From assembly GCF_900454835.1 (NCBI RefSeq), contig NZ_UGTM01000002.1, positions 62,001 through 126,000 of the forward strand: DNA of 64,000 nt, given 5' to 3'. The position numbers were made by a program, and so were the translations under genes. Below the pieces are notes generated by a model. The model did no database searches. It saw only the letters and a list, made by a program, of their open reading frames with translations, and was not told the origin of the DNA. Shown in pieces: positions 33,402 to 41,355 of this stretch; positions within the stretch are counted from its first letter, which is position 1, and every line of letters begins with the position of its first letter. Origin of the DNA: Prevotella denticola. GTDB lineage: Bacteria; Bacteroidota; Bacteroidia; Bacteroidales; Bacteroidaceae.

Positions 33402-35564
33402 ATGAGAGTATATCAGACAAACGAGATCAAGAACATTGCCTTGGTCGGCAGTGCGGGTAGCGGCAAGACGACTCTTGCCGAAAGTATGTTGTTCGAAGCT
33501 GGTGTAATCAAACGCCGCGGAACGGTTGAGGCAAAGAACACGGTCAGCGACTATTTCCCTGTTGAGCAGGAATACGGCTACTCGGTGTTCCCGACGGTGT
33601 TCCATGTGGAGTGGAACAACAGGAAGCTGAACATCATCGACTGTCCGGGAAGCGACGACTTCGTCGGCGGTGCCATCACGGCACTGAACGTGACCGACGA
33701 GGCTGTCATCCTCATCAACGGCCAGTACGGTCCGGAGGTAGGCACACAGAACAACTTCCGTTATACCGAGAAACTCAAGAAGCCTGTTATCTTCCTGATC
33801 AACCAGCTGGATTCCGACAAGTGCGACTTCGACAACCTCATTGCCACAATGCAGGAAATCTACGGATCGAAGTGTGTGCCGGTGCAGTATCCTATCGAGA
33901 CCGGACCGGGATTCAACAGTCTGATAGATGTCCTGCTGATGAAGAAATACAGCTGGAAGCCGGAGGGCGGCGAGCCTGTCATCGAGGACATTCCGGCCGA
34001 CCAGATGGACAAGGCGATGGAACTGCACAAGGCTCTCGTCGAGGCGGCTGCCGAGAACAATGAAGGGCTGATGGAGAAGTTCTTTGAAGAGGAGACCCTC
34101 ACGGAAGACGAACTGCGTGAGGGCATCCGCAAGGGGCTTGTCACCCGTTCCATCTTCCCGGTCTTCTGCGTATGTGCCGGCAAGAGCATGGGGGTACGCC
34201 GCCTGATGGAGTTCCTGGGCAACGTCGTTCCGTTCGTCGACGAGATGCCGAAGATACACAATACACGCGGCGAGGAGGTCGCTCCGGACAGCAAGGGACC
34301 GGAGTCGCTTTACTTCTTCAAGACCGGTATGGAACCGCACATCGGTGAAGTAAGCTACTTCAAGGTGATGAGCGGATGCGTAAAACCGGGCGACGACCTT
34401 ACCAATGCCGACCGTGGATCGAAAGAACGTATGGGGCAGATCTATGCCTGCGCCGGTGCCAACCGCATTCCCGTCGAGCAGCTGAATGCCGGCGACCTGG
34501 GCTGCACGGTGAAGCTGAAAGACGTGAAGACGGGCAATACCCTGAACGGAAAAGGGACTGACCAGCGTTTCGACTTCATCAAATATCCCAATTCAAAATA
34601 CTCGCGTGCCATCGAAGCAAAAAACACTCAGGACACAGAGAAGCTCATGGCAGCCCTGCTGAAGATGCGGCAGGAAGACCCGACATGGGTGGTGGAGCAG
34701 AGCAAGGAACTCCGGCAGACCATCGTCCACGGACAGGGAGAGTTCCATCTCCGTACCCTGAAATGGCGGCTGGAGAACAACGAGAAGCTGCAGGTTGTCT
34801 TCAAAGAGCCAAAGATCCCTTACCGGGAGACGATTACCAAACAGGCAAAAGCAGAATACCGCCACAAGAAGCAGAGCGGCGGTGCCGGCCAGTTCGGCGA
34901 AGTCCACCTGATAGTCGAGCCTTACGCAGAAGGAATGCCGGACCCGACAACCTATAAGTTCAACGGACAGGAATTCAAGATGAACATCAAGGGGCGCGAG
35001 GAGCGCGACCTGCCCTGGGGCGGCAAGCTCGTCTTCATCAATTCCGTTGTAGGCGGCGCCATCGATGCCCGCTTCATGCCGGCTATATTGAAAGGTGTGA
35101 TGGACTGCATGGAACGCGGGCCGCTGACAGGCAGCTATGCACGTGATGTTCGAGTGATTGTCTACGACGGAAAGATGCACCCGGTCGACTCCAACGAGCT
35201 TTCCTTCACCCTGGCAGCCCGCCATGCCTTCTCGGATGCTTTCAAGGCGGCAGGTCCGAAGATTCTCGAGCCTATCTACGACCTGGAGGTATTCGTGCCC
35301 GGCGACTATATGGGTGACGTGATGAGCGATCTGCAGGGCCGGCGTGCCATGATCATGGGCATGGACTCTGAAGCCGGCTACCAGAAGCTGCAGGCGAAAA
35401 TCCCACTGAAGGAACTTTCCAACTACAGTATCTCGCTGAGTTCGCTTACCGGCGGACGTGCAAGCTTCACGACCAAGTTCGCAAGCTATGAGCTTGTCCC
35501 GAACGACCTCCAGCAGAAACTGATTGCTGAACATGAAGCGGAAGCAAAAGAGGAAGACGAATAA
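33402..35564 (+). CDS. Elongation factor G paralogue with degenerate GTPase motifs (EF-G2-like)
   Basis: 720 residues with the full EF-G domain order. The P-loop GSAGSGKT (16-23) replaces AHIDAGKT; G3 is DCPG followed by Ser84 where EF-G has DTPGHVDF with a catalytic His; G4 is NQLD (134-137) instead of NKxD; the switch I end GITI is replaced by GYSV. Domains III-V are well conserved, including the domain IV tip region and GEFHL. This matches the EF-G2 type of Bacteroides thetaiotaomicron (BT2167, from memory), reported to promote translocation without GTP hydrolysis under carbon limitation. The start at 33402 gives MRVYQTNEIKN; an upstream in-frame ATG at 33336 is rejected. Confidence 0.9.
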   Translation: MRVYQTNEIKNIALVGSAGSGKTTLAESMLFEAGVIKRRGTVEAKNTVSDYFPVEQEYGYSVFPTVFHVEWNNRKLNIIDCPGSDDFVGGAITALNVTDEAVILINGQYGPEVGTQNNFRYTEKLKKPVIFLINQLDSDKCDFDNLIATMQEIYGSKCVPVQYPIETGPGFNSLIDVLLMKKYSWKPEGGEPVIEDIPADQMDKAMELHKALVEAAAENNEGLMEKFFEEETLTEDELREGIRKGLVTRSIFPVFCVCAGKSMGVRRLMEFLGNVVPFVDEMPKIHNTRGEEVAPDSKGPESLYFFKTGMEPHIGEVSYFKVMSGCVKPGDDLTNADRGSKERMGQIYACAGANRIPVEQLNAGDLGCTVKLKDVKTGNTLNGKGTDQRFDFIKYPNSKYSRAIEAKNTQDTEKLMAALLKMRQEDPTWVVEQSKELRQTIVHGQGEFHLRTLKWRLENNEKLQVVFKEPKIPYRETITKQAKAEYRHKKQSGGAGQFGEVHLIVEPYAEGMPDPTTYKFNGQEFKMNIKGREERDLPWGGKLVFINSVVGGAIDARFMPAILKGVMDCMERGPLTGSYARDVRVIVYDGKMHPVDSNELSFTLAARHAFSDAFKAAGPKILEPIYDLEVFVPGDYMGDVMSDLQGRRAMIMGMDSEAGYQKLQAKIPLKELSNYSISLSSLTGGRASFTTKFASYELVPNDLQQKLIAEHEAEAKEEDE

Positions 35565-35600
35565 TCTCGCCACAAGGTAAGAACCGTTCAACAAGGAAAG

Positions 35601-35645
35601 GGGAATATCAGAAAGACCGCCACGGACAATTCTTCTGATATTCCC
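35601..35645 (+). terminator. EF-G paralogue terminator
   Basis: Arms GGGAATATCAGAA (35601-35613) and TTCTGATATTCCC (35633-35645) are perfect complements; a T/C-rich tail follows. Confidence 0.8.
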
Positions 35646-35735
35646 TCTCTTGTTTTGTCTTTCAAGGACCACCCTCCACTGACAGACAAGTCCCCCACTG
35701 ACAGAGAGAACAGGACCTTCACAGACACTGACTGA

Positions 35736-35768
35736 AAAAGGCAAGGAGTATGATGCTCCTTGCCTTTT
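35736..35768. terminator. Bidirectional terminator between EF-G paralogue and gpx
   Basis: Perfect 13-bp arms AAAAGGCAAGGAG / CTCCTTGCCTTTT around a 7-base loop, with A-run on one side and T-run on the other, placed between convergent genes. Confidence 0.8.
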
Positions 35769-35860
35769 CCGGCCGATACCACCGGTCGTAGAAAGTTCCA
35801 CACCCCTGTCCGTGTCCCCTCTCCCGCCCCATGGCAGGACAGACGACAGACCTGACAGGT

Positions 35861-36409
35861 CTACAGCAGAGCCTCAATCTGCTTAGCGATATTCTCTATC
35901 TTCTCTGTCGGTTCAAAGCGAGCGACGACCTGCCCCTTCTTGTTGATCAGGAACTTGGTGAAGTTCCATTTGATATCAGATTTCTCCTTGTAGTCAGGAT
36001 CAGCTTCAGAAAGCATCTTGTCGAGAACAGGATAAAGCTCGTGCGATTCGTCCCAGCCGGCAAATCCCTTCTGCTCCTTGAGGAACTTGAAGAGCGGATC
36101 GGCATCGTCGCCATTCACTTTCACTTTCTTGAAGCGCGGGAATTCTGTTCCGTAGGTGAGCTTGCAGAACTCATGGATGCTCTCGTCGGTACCCGGAGCC
36201 TGCTGTCCGAACTGGTTGCAGGGGAAATCGAGAACCTCAAAGCCCTGTGCATGGTACTTCTCATAGAGTGCTTCCAGCTGGTCGTAGGTAGGTGTGAAGC
36301 CGCACTTGGTAGCTGTGTTGACTATCAGCAGCACCTCGTTGGCATACTCTTTCAATGATACTTCTTTTCCTTTTCTGTCCTTGACAGAGAATTCATAAAC
36401 TGTTCTCAT
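35861..36409 (-). CDS. Glutathione peroxidase-family thiol peroxidase
   Basis: 182 residues. The peroxidatic Cys is in NTATKCGFTPTY (Cys36), with the partner residues in FPCNQFGQQ (Gln) and WNFTKFL (Trp, Asn). It uses Cys, not selenocysteine. The second Cys (FPCNQF) is in the place of the resolving Cys of thioredoxin-dependent members, so thioredoxin rather than glutathione is the probable reductant (inference). Single gene with its own promoter at 36460 and a terminator region shared with the EF-G paralogue. Confidence 0.93.
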   Translation of the reverse strand: MRTVYEFSVKDRKGKEVSLKEYANEVLLIVNTATKCGFTPTYDQLEALYEKYHAQGFEVLDFPCNQFGQQAPGTDESIHEFCKLTYGTEFPRFKKVKVNGDDADPLFKFLKEQKGFAGWDESHELYPVLDKMLSEADPDYKEKSDIKWNFTKFLINKKGQVVARFEPTEKIENIAKQIEALL

Positions 36410-36459
36410 TTCTGTTTCTTATCTTCGCTTTATATTAAATGCCTGTTTGTTATATGTTG

Positions 36460-36467
36460 CAAATGTA
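36460..36467 (-). promoter_or_regulatory. gpx promoter (-7 element)
   Basis: TACATTTG on the minus strand, 51 bases before the ATG at 36409. Confidence 0.6.
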
Positions 36468-36595
36468 CGAATTTAATTTCGTTTTCTACTTCATTGCCCG
36501 AAAGATTTTGTAGGAAATCCCCATCCCAGGCTCCATGCCGCATTCACAGACAACGTCTTCCCGTGCCTCATCTCGGCATCAAGATGCAATGCCTG

Positions 36596-36742
36596 TTATA
36601 ACAGCGTCAGTATCCAACTGATGATGGCAAGTACGACAAGGGTGATGAAGATACGGACAAGACAGCCGGTAATCTTCCTGATGAGAAAAAGACCGACCAC
36701 AAGTGCTGCAAGCAGGGCGATGTAAAGCTGTAAATGTTCCAT
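36596..36742 (-). CDS. 48-residue membrane peptide
   Basis: A short open frame with ATG at 36742 and TAA at 36596: it begins MEHLQLYIALLAALVVG, has a basic turn (IRKITGCLVR) and a second hydrophobic stretch IFITLVVLAIISWILTLL. Two membrane helices with a positive loop is a plausible membrane protein. It starts 18 bases after the end of the RluA-type gene on the same strand. The amphipathic design and placement support a real gene; function unknown. Confidence 0.65.
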   Translation of the reverse strand: MEHLQLYIALLAALVVGLFLIRKITGCLVRIFITLVVLAIISWILTLL

Positions 36743-36760
36743 AGGGAAAGCCGTTTCCTG

Positions 36761-37651
36761 TTATTTGAACAGATGCCGGAAAGTTGCCGGAACAGGGGTC
36801 TCGAACTCCATGCGCTGATGCGTCACGGGATGATGGAAGCAGAGCACATAGGCATGCAGACAGAGCCGGTGCAGCGGGTCGTCGCCGTTGCCGTACTTCA
36901 CGTCGCCGCAGACAGGATGGCCCATGTCGGCCGAGTGTACGCGAATCTGATTCTTCCGTCCTGTCTCCAGCCGGTATTCCACGAGACTGTACGCCACCGT
37001 ACGGTCGAGGACATGGAAATGGGTGACGGCATATTTACCGCCATTATCCACTGGTGAACTGTAAGTGACGTATGCCTTGTTGTCCTTCAGCCAGTTGGCC
37101 ACCGTTCCTTCGTCCTGTTCCATCTCACCGCTCACTACGCCCACATAACGGCGGTCGTAGACAATGTTGTGCCAGTCATGCTCGAACAGCTGCTCGGTCT
37201 GCATGTCCTTGGCATAAATCATCAGTCCCGACGTATCGCGGTCGAGTCGATGCACGACATGTGCCGTACACTTCTGGCGGGTCTTGTAGAAGTAGTCGTC
37301 CAGAATGCTCTTCACGTTCAGCGAAGCATGACCGGCAGCCATGGAGAGGATACCGATATTTTTCTCCACCACCACGAGGAAGCGGTCTTCGTAGACTATC
37401 TTCACATAGCGGCTGCGGAACTGACCGTTCTTCTTACTCTTGCTGACAGACACCTTGTCGCCAGCCTTCAGCTGACGGTCGAACTGTGTGACGCAGCTGC
37501 CGTTCACCCTGATGCCGCGGTTCTGCAGCGTCGCCTTCACCTTGCTCTTGCTCTCTTTCAGGTTTGCCAGCAGCCACTCAAGCAGAGGGGCCGGCTCCGT
37601 CACCCTGTAATGCGAATATTTCTCTTCCGTATAGGGATTCTTTCTTATCAT
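36761..37651 (-). CDS. RluA-family pseudouridine synthase
   Basis: 296 residues. An N-terminal S4-like RNA-binding segment (about 25-75, SKVKATLQNRGIRVNG) precedes the catalytic domain; the catalytic Asp is in VHRLDRDTSGLMIYA (about 139-153), and RKNQIRVHSADMGHPVCGDVKYG is the second signature (given as parts NQIRVHSADMGHP and VCGDVKYG). It isomerises uridines in rRNA or tRNA; the site is not predictable. The ATG at 37651 is only 5 bases downstream of a perfect -7 element, suggesting a leaderless transcript. Confidence 0.9.
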   Translation of the reverse strand: MIRKNPYTEEKYSHYRVTEPAPLLEWLLANLKESKSKVKATLQNRGIRVNGSCVTQFDRQLKAGDKVSVSKSKKNGQFRSRYVKIVYEDRFLVVVEKNIGILSMAAGHASLNVKSILDDYFYKTRQKCTAHVVHRLDRDTSGLMIYAKDMQTEQLFEHDWHNIVYDRRYVGVVSGEMEQDEGTVANWLKDNKAYVTYSSPVDNGGKYAVTHFHVLDRTVAYSLVEYRLETGRKNQIRVHSADMGHPVCGDVKYGNGDDPLHRLCLHAYVLCFHHPVTHQRMEFETPVPATFRHLFK

Positions 37652-37655
37652 GCTG

Positions 37656-37663
37656 CAAATGTA
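37656..37663 (-). promoter_or_regulatory. Promoter of the RluA gene, very close to its start codon
   Basis: TACATTTG on the minus strand; the ATG begins 5 bases after its last G. With the usual 6-8 base distance from -7 element to start of transcription, the mRNA would have almost no leader. Confidence 0.55.
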
Positions 37664-38137
37664 CAAAGAATAAATAAAACAGCAATCCATTCCAGACATA
37701 ATATACCTGAAATCCTCCATATACGCCGCACCTCCCTGCTGTCCGCTGCAGAGCAGCCGCCATTCTCCGGTGCTTCACATACCCATGGGCACACAGTCTG
37801 GAAAGATTCAAGCAGGCTGCCGGGAAGACAACCGAAAGGATCATCAGACATCACAGAATCATGTCACAGAACCATCAGGCAGAGAACAGGAATGGTCGTG
37901 AGGCGACAGAGTCCAGACACTGTGAAGCAGACCTGTCGGAACATACCGGATTCCAACACGCCACATCGTACACAGGAAACAAGGCTCAGCCGCAGTGCAG
38001 ACAGACGTTGATCGGCACTGCAATCAACGCCTCTCCGGCTCCCGATCAAACCTTGTCATCCTTACGATGATGTACTGATTTCAGCGGGGACATACGAAAA
38101 AGTCATAAGTCGGAGGCTGTAAGTTCTTTGTTTTTTG
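37664..38137. other. Intergenic region, nothing recognised
   Basis: About 470 bases between divergent RluA and yfhO-like genes. Both strands have open frames of about 60-90 codons without promoters or family resemblance. No repeat or hairpin stood out. Confidence 0.5.
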
Positions 38138-38145
38138 TAACTTTG
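38138..38145 (+). promoter_or_regulatory. Promoter of the YfhO gene
   Basis: TAACTTTG, 42 bases before the ATG at 38188. Confidence 0.65.
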
Positions 38146-38187
38146 CACACATTGATATCTATCAGACAAAAGCAAAGCAGAATAAGC

Positions 38188-40683
38188 ATGAAAACTTGGA
38201 AAAGACTTCTTCCCGATGTGATGGCCGTCGTGTTGTTTGCGGTTATCTCGTTCGCTTACTTCTTCGTACCCGTCACGCAGGGCAAGATTCTCTATCGCCA
38301 CGATGCCTCGGCAGGTGTCGGATCGGCACAGGAAATGACAGAGTACCAGAACCGTACAGGTGAGACGACACGCTGGACAAACGCCATCTTCGGCGGTATG
38401 CCGACCTACCAGATGTCGCCGGCCTATCAGTCGACAGACGGCCTGTCGCAGGTGATGAACGCCTATCACCTCTGGCTGCCGGACAATGTATGGTTCCTTT
38501 TTGCCTACCTTCTGGGCTTCTACATCCTGCTGCGGGCTTTCGACTTCCGGCAGTCGCTGGCGGCACTGGGCAGTGTGATGTGGGCCTTCTCGTCCTATTT
38601 TCTGATCATCATCGCCGCCGGACACCTGTGGAAGGTAATGGCACTAGCCTACCTCCCGCCGATGATCGCCGGCATCGTGCTGGCCTACCGCAGCAAGTAC
38701 CTGTCCGGCTTCATCGTGACGGCGGTCTTCACAGCCTTCGAAATAAAAGCCAACCATGTGCAGATGACCTATTACTATCTGTTCGTCATCCTCTTCATGG
38801 TTGTCGCCTACCTCGTGAAAGCCGTCCGTGAGAAACAGCTGGCCGCATTCCTGAAGGCGACAGGCGTGCTGGCGGCGGCAGCTGTCATCGGTATTGCCAT
38901 CAACCTCTCCAACCTCTACCACACCTGGCAGTACCAGAAGGAGAGCATGCGCGGCAAAAGCGAACTGGTGAAGGCGGACAAGGCCAACCAGACCAGTTCC
39001 GGGCTCGACCGTGACTACATCACACAGTGGAGCTACGGCATCGACGAGACGCTGACACTGCTTGTACCCGATGCAAAAGGCGGAGCGAGCGTTCCGCTGA
39101 GCCAGAGCGAAACGGCGATGAAAAAGGCCGATCCGCAGATACAGTCGATGATACCCCAGCTCTACGATGCCTTCCCGCAGTATTTCGGTACACAGCCGGG
39201 GACGAGCGGGCCGGTCTATGTCGGGGCGTTCGTGCTCTTCCTCTTCGTCCTGGGGCTGTTCCTCGTGAAAGGTCCGATGAAATGGGCACTGCTGGCCGCT
39301 ACGGTTCTGTCCGTCCTTCTGGCCTGGGGACATAACTTCATGGGCTTCACCGACTTCTTCCTCGATTACATCCCGATGTATGCGAAGTTCCGCACTGTGG
39401 CGAGCATCCTCGTCATTGCCGAGTTTACGATTCCGTTGCTGGCCGCCCTGACACTGAAACGCATCATCGACGAGCCCGACCTGCTGGGACGGAAGATGAA
39501 GTTCGCCTACATCAGCCTGGGGCTGACGGCGGGCGTGGCAGCACTGATCGCCCTGTTCCCCGACATGACGGGGCCGTTCGTCAGCGAACAGGAACGCCAG
39601 ATGATCAACGGCATCCAGGGAATGGATGCCAATACGGCCGGCACCATTCTTTCCAACGTCTCCACCATGCGGGCCGCCATGGTCAGTGCCGACGCATGGC
39701 GTTCGGTCGTCGTCATCCTGATCGGCTTCGCCCTGCTCTTCGCCTACAGGCTGAAGAAGCTGCGTGCCGGTTATATGATCGGCGCATTGCTGATACTCTG
39801 CCTCGTCGATCTGTGGCAGGTGGACAAACGCTATCTCAACGACGGAATGTTCGTACCGAAGAGCGAACGCGATATGCCGCAGCAGCCGACGGCGGCCGAC
39901 GTGGAAATCATGAAGGACAAGAGCCTGGACTACCGTGTACTGAACTTTGCCTCCAACACCTTCAACGAGAACGAGACCGCTTACTTCCACAAGAGCATTG
40001 GCGGTTATCATCCAGCCAAACTGCGCCGCTACCAGGAGATGATCGATGCCTACATCGCTCCCGAGATGCAGAAGGCCATGCAGGCCATCGCTGCCAAGGG
40101 CGGCAATATGCAGGCTGTGGACGGTGCCAAGGTGTTCCCCGTGCTGAATATGCTGAACACGAAGTACTTTATTCTTCCGTTGCAGGGAGGAGGCACGATG
40201 CCGCTGAAGAATATCTATGCACAGGGCAACGGATGGTTCATCGACAGAATCAGCTATGTTGCCGATGCCAATGCCGAATATGCAGAAGTGGGCAAGATGG
40301 ATGTGCGCCACGAGGCAGTAGCCGACAAGAAGTATGAAGCCGTGCTGGGGCAGGCTGCGGCAAGGGACACTGCCGCCGCAGTGAGACTGGAGAAATACGA
40401 ACCGAACAACCTGCAATATACCGTCAGCTCGAAGAACGGCGGCATTGTCGTCTTCTCTGAAATCTATTATCCGGGCTGGACGGCGACGGTAGACGGCAGG
40501 CCGGCAGAACTCGGACGGGTGAACTACATCCTCCGTGCCCTGCGTGTAAAGCCGGGCCGGCACACTGTCATCCTCGACTTCCATCCGGCAAGCATCTCCG
40601 TTACCGAGACGATTGCCTATATTGCCATCGTAATCCTTCTGCTTGCTGCGGCCGGAGCCGGATATATAAGAATGAGACGCTGA
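38188..40683 (+). CDS. YfhO-family polytopic membrane protein (GT-C-like)
   Basis: 831 residues with about 12-14 predicted membrane helices in the first 580 residues, a large extracytoplasmic part (about 590-790) and a last helix (about 808-827) with basic end. YfhO proteins resemble GT-C glycosyltransferases; characterised Firmicutes members glycosylate lipoteichoic acid, so a sugar transfer to an envelope polymer or protein is a guess here. An early periplasmic loop carries acidic and aromatic residues (YRHDASAGVG) as in GT-C folds. The start at 38188 is fixed by the promoter. Single-gene unit with a terminator. Confidence 0.88.
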   Translation: MKTWKRLLPDVMAVVLFAVISFAYFFVPVTQGKILYRHDASAGVGSAQEMTEYQNRTGETTRWTNAIFGGMPTYQMSPAYQSTDGLSQVMNAYHLWLPDNVWFLFAYLLGFYILLRAFDFRQSLAALGSVMWAFSSYFLIIIAAGHLWKVMALAYLPPMIAGIVLAYRSKYLSGFIVTAVFTAFEIKANHVQMTYYYLFVILFMVVAYLVKAVREKQLAAFLKATGVLAAAAVIGIAINLSNLYHTWQYQKESMRGKSELVKADKANQTSSGLDRDYITQWSYGIDETLTLLVPDAKGGASVPLSQSETAMKKADPQIQSMIPQLYDAFPQYFGTQPGTSGPVYVGAFVLFLFVLGLFLVKGPMKWALLAATVLSVLLAWGHNFMGFTDFFLDYIPMYAKFRTVASILVIAEFTIPLLAALTLKRIIDEPDLLGRKMKFAYISLGLTAGVAALIALFPDMTGPFVSEQERQMINGIQGMDANTAGTILSNVSTMRAAMVSADAWRSVVVILIGFALLFAYRLKKLRAGYMIGALLILCLVDLWQVDKRYLNDGMFVPKSERDMPQQPTAADVEIMKDKSLDYRVLNFASNTFNENETAYFHKSIGGYHPAKLRRYQEMIDAYIAPEMQKAMQAIAAKGGNMQAVDGAKVFPVLNMLNTKYFILPLQGGGTMPLKNIYAQGNGWFIDRISYVADANAEYAEVGKMDVRHEAVADKKYEAVLGQAAARDTAAAVRLEKYEPNNLQYTVSSKNGGIVVFSEIYYPGWTATVDGRPAELGRVNYILRALRVKPGRHTVILDFHPASISVTETIAYIAIVILLLAAAGAGYIRMRR

Positions 40684-40710
40684 ACATCGCTCGCAGCCAC
40701 AACGGAAAGG

Positions 40711-40753
40711 GCCATGCCAACACTCGGATACAGAGTGCCGGCATGGCTCTTTC
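40711..40753 (+). terminator. Terminator after the YfhO gene
   Basis: Arms GCCATGCC (40711-40718)/GGCATGGC (40740-40747), extended by CACTC/GAGTG, then TCTTTCC. Nearly the same design is used after the GH10-like gene (43159-43199). Confidence 0.78.
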
Positions 40754-41206
40754 CGCGTTTATTCAGCAACAAGCAAGCCTTTGCAATCCTCCGTTAAGTT
40801 CGGTAAACGCTTACAGTGCAAGTCAGTCATCAACATCTTGACATAATAATATGGTATCAACGGGGGCAAGAACCGGCCTTCCCTACAGATGTGTTGATGC
40901 CCGTCACACATTGTGTTGACGGCAGACACCGGCCGTGTTGAGGGTCCACACCCTTACAATATGTCGCCGGTATGGGAGCAGCTTGCAGCCGGAGAAGAAC
41001 CGTACCGGCGCAACCTACCGGGTCAGGGGGGCTTGCCTTTCCGAAAACAATGCGGGACTGTCTGTTTAAAAGAGATTACGGAATGATGCAGTCCGAGGTT
41101 CATCGGACGGCATCAATTCAGCCCCTTTTGCTTTCCCAGGAGCTGTGGAAAGTACATGGAAAGGGAAAAATCCTTTAAGAGAGTGCTTTTCTCTGATTTT
41201 TATTTG
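40754..41206. other. Intergenic region with no gene
   Basis: About 450 bases. The stretch 40885-40950 repeats the word GTGTTGA three times at about 20-base spacing (TGTGTTGATG, TGTGTTGACG, CGTGTTGAGG), which I note without interpretation. No open frame with a promoter. Confidence 0.45.
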
Positions 41207-41214
41207 TACTTTTG
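41207..41214 (+). promoter_or_regulatory. Promoter of the GH10-like hydrolase gene
   Basis: TACTTTTG, 142 bases before the ATG at 41356, leaving a leader of about 130 bases. Confidence 0.6.
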
Positions 41215-41355
41215 CCCAGGCTGTTGATGAGCTATCTGCAAAGAACAGCAGTAAGAATGTAAAAAGAACTATCCGACAGGACAGCATCCGTGGCCGCACC
41301 ACCAGTCGCCGGCCAGGGACTCATGATGAATCAAAACTATACGGAATCAAGGAAC

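Noticed and set aside
35861..36409. Selenocysteine in the glutathione peroxidase
   Set aside because: The catalytic codon is an ordinary Cys codon and the frame has no internal TGA.
38644..40584. A 646-codon open frame on the minus strand inside the YfhO gene
   Set aside because: It is antisense to a well-supported membrane protein gene with promoter and terminator; its translation is rich in His, Asp, Gln and Val without any family signature. Long antisense frames are common in GC-rich codon-biased genes and occur also at 2889-4148, 10120-11409, 43190-44581, 53127-54224 and 59977-61263.
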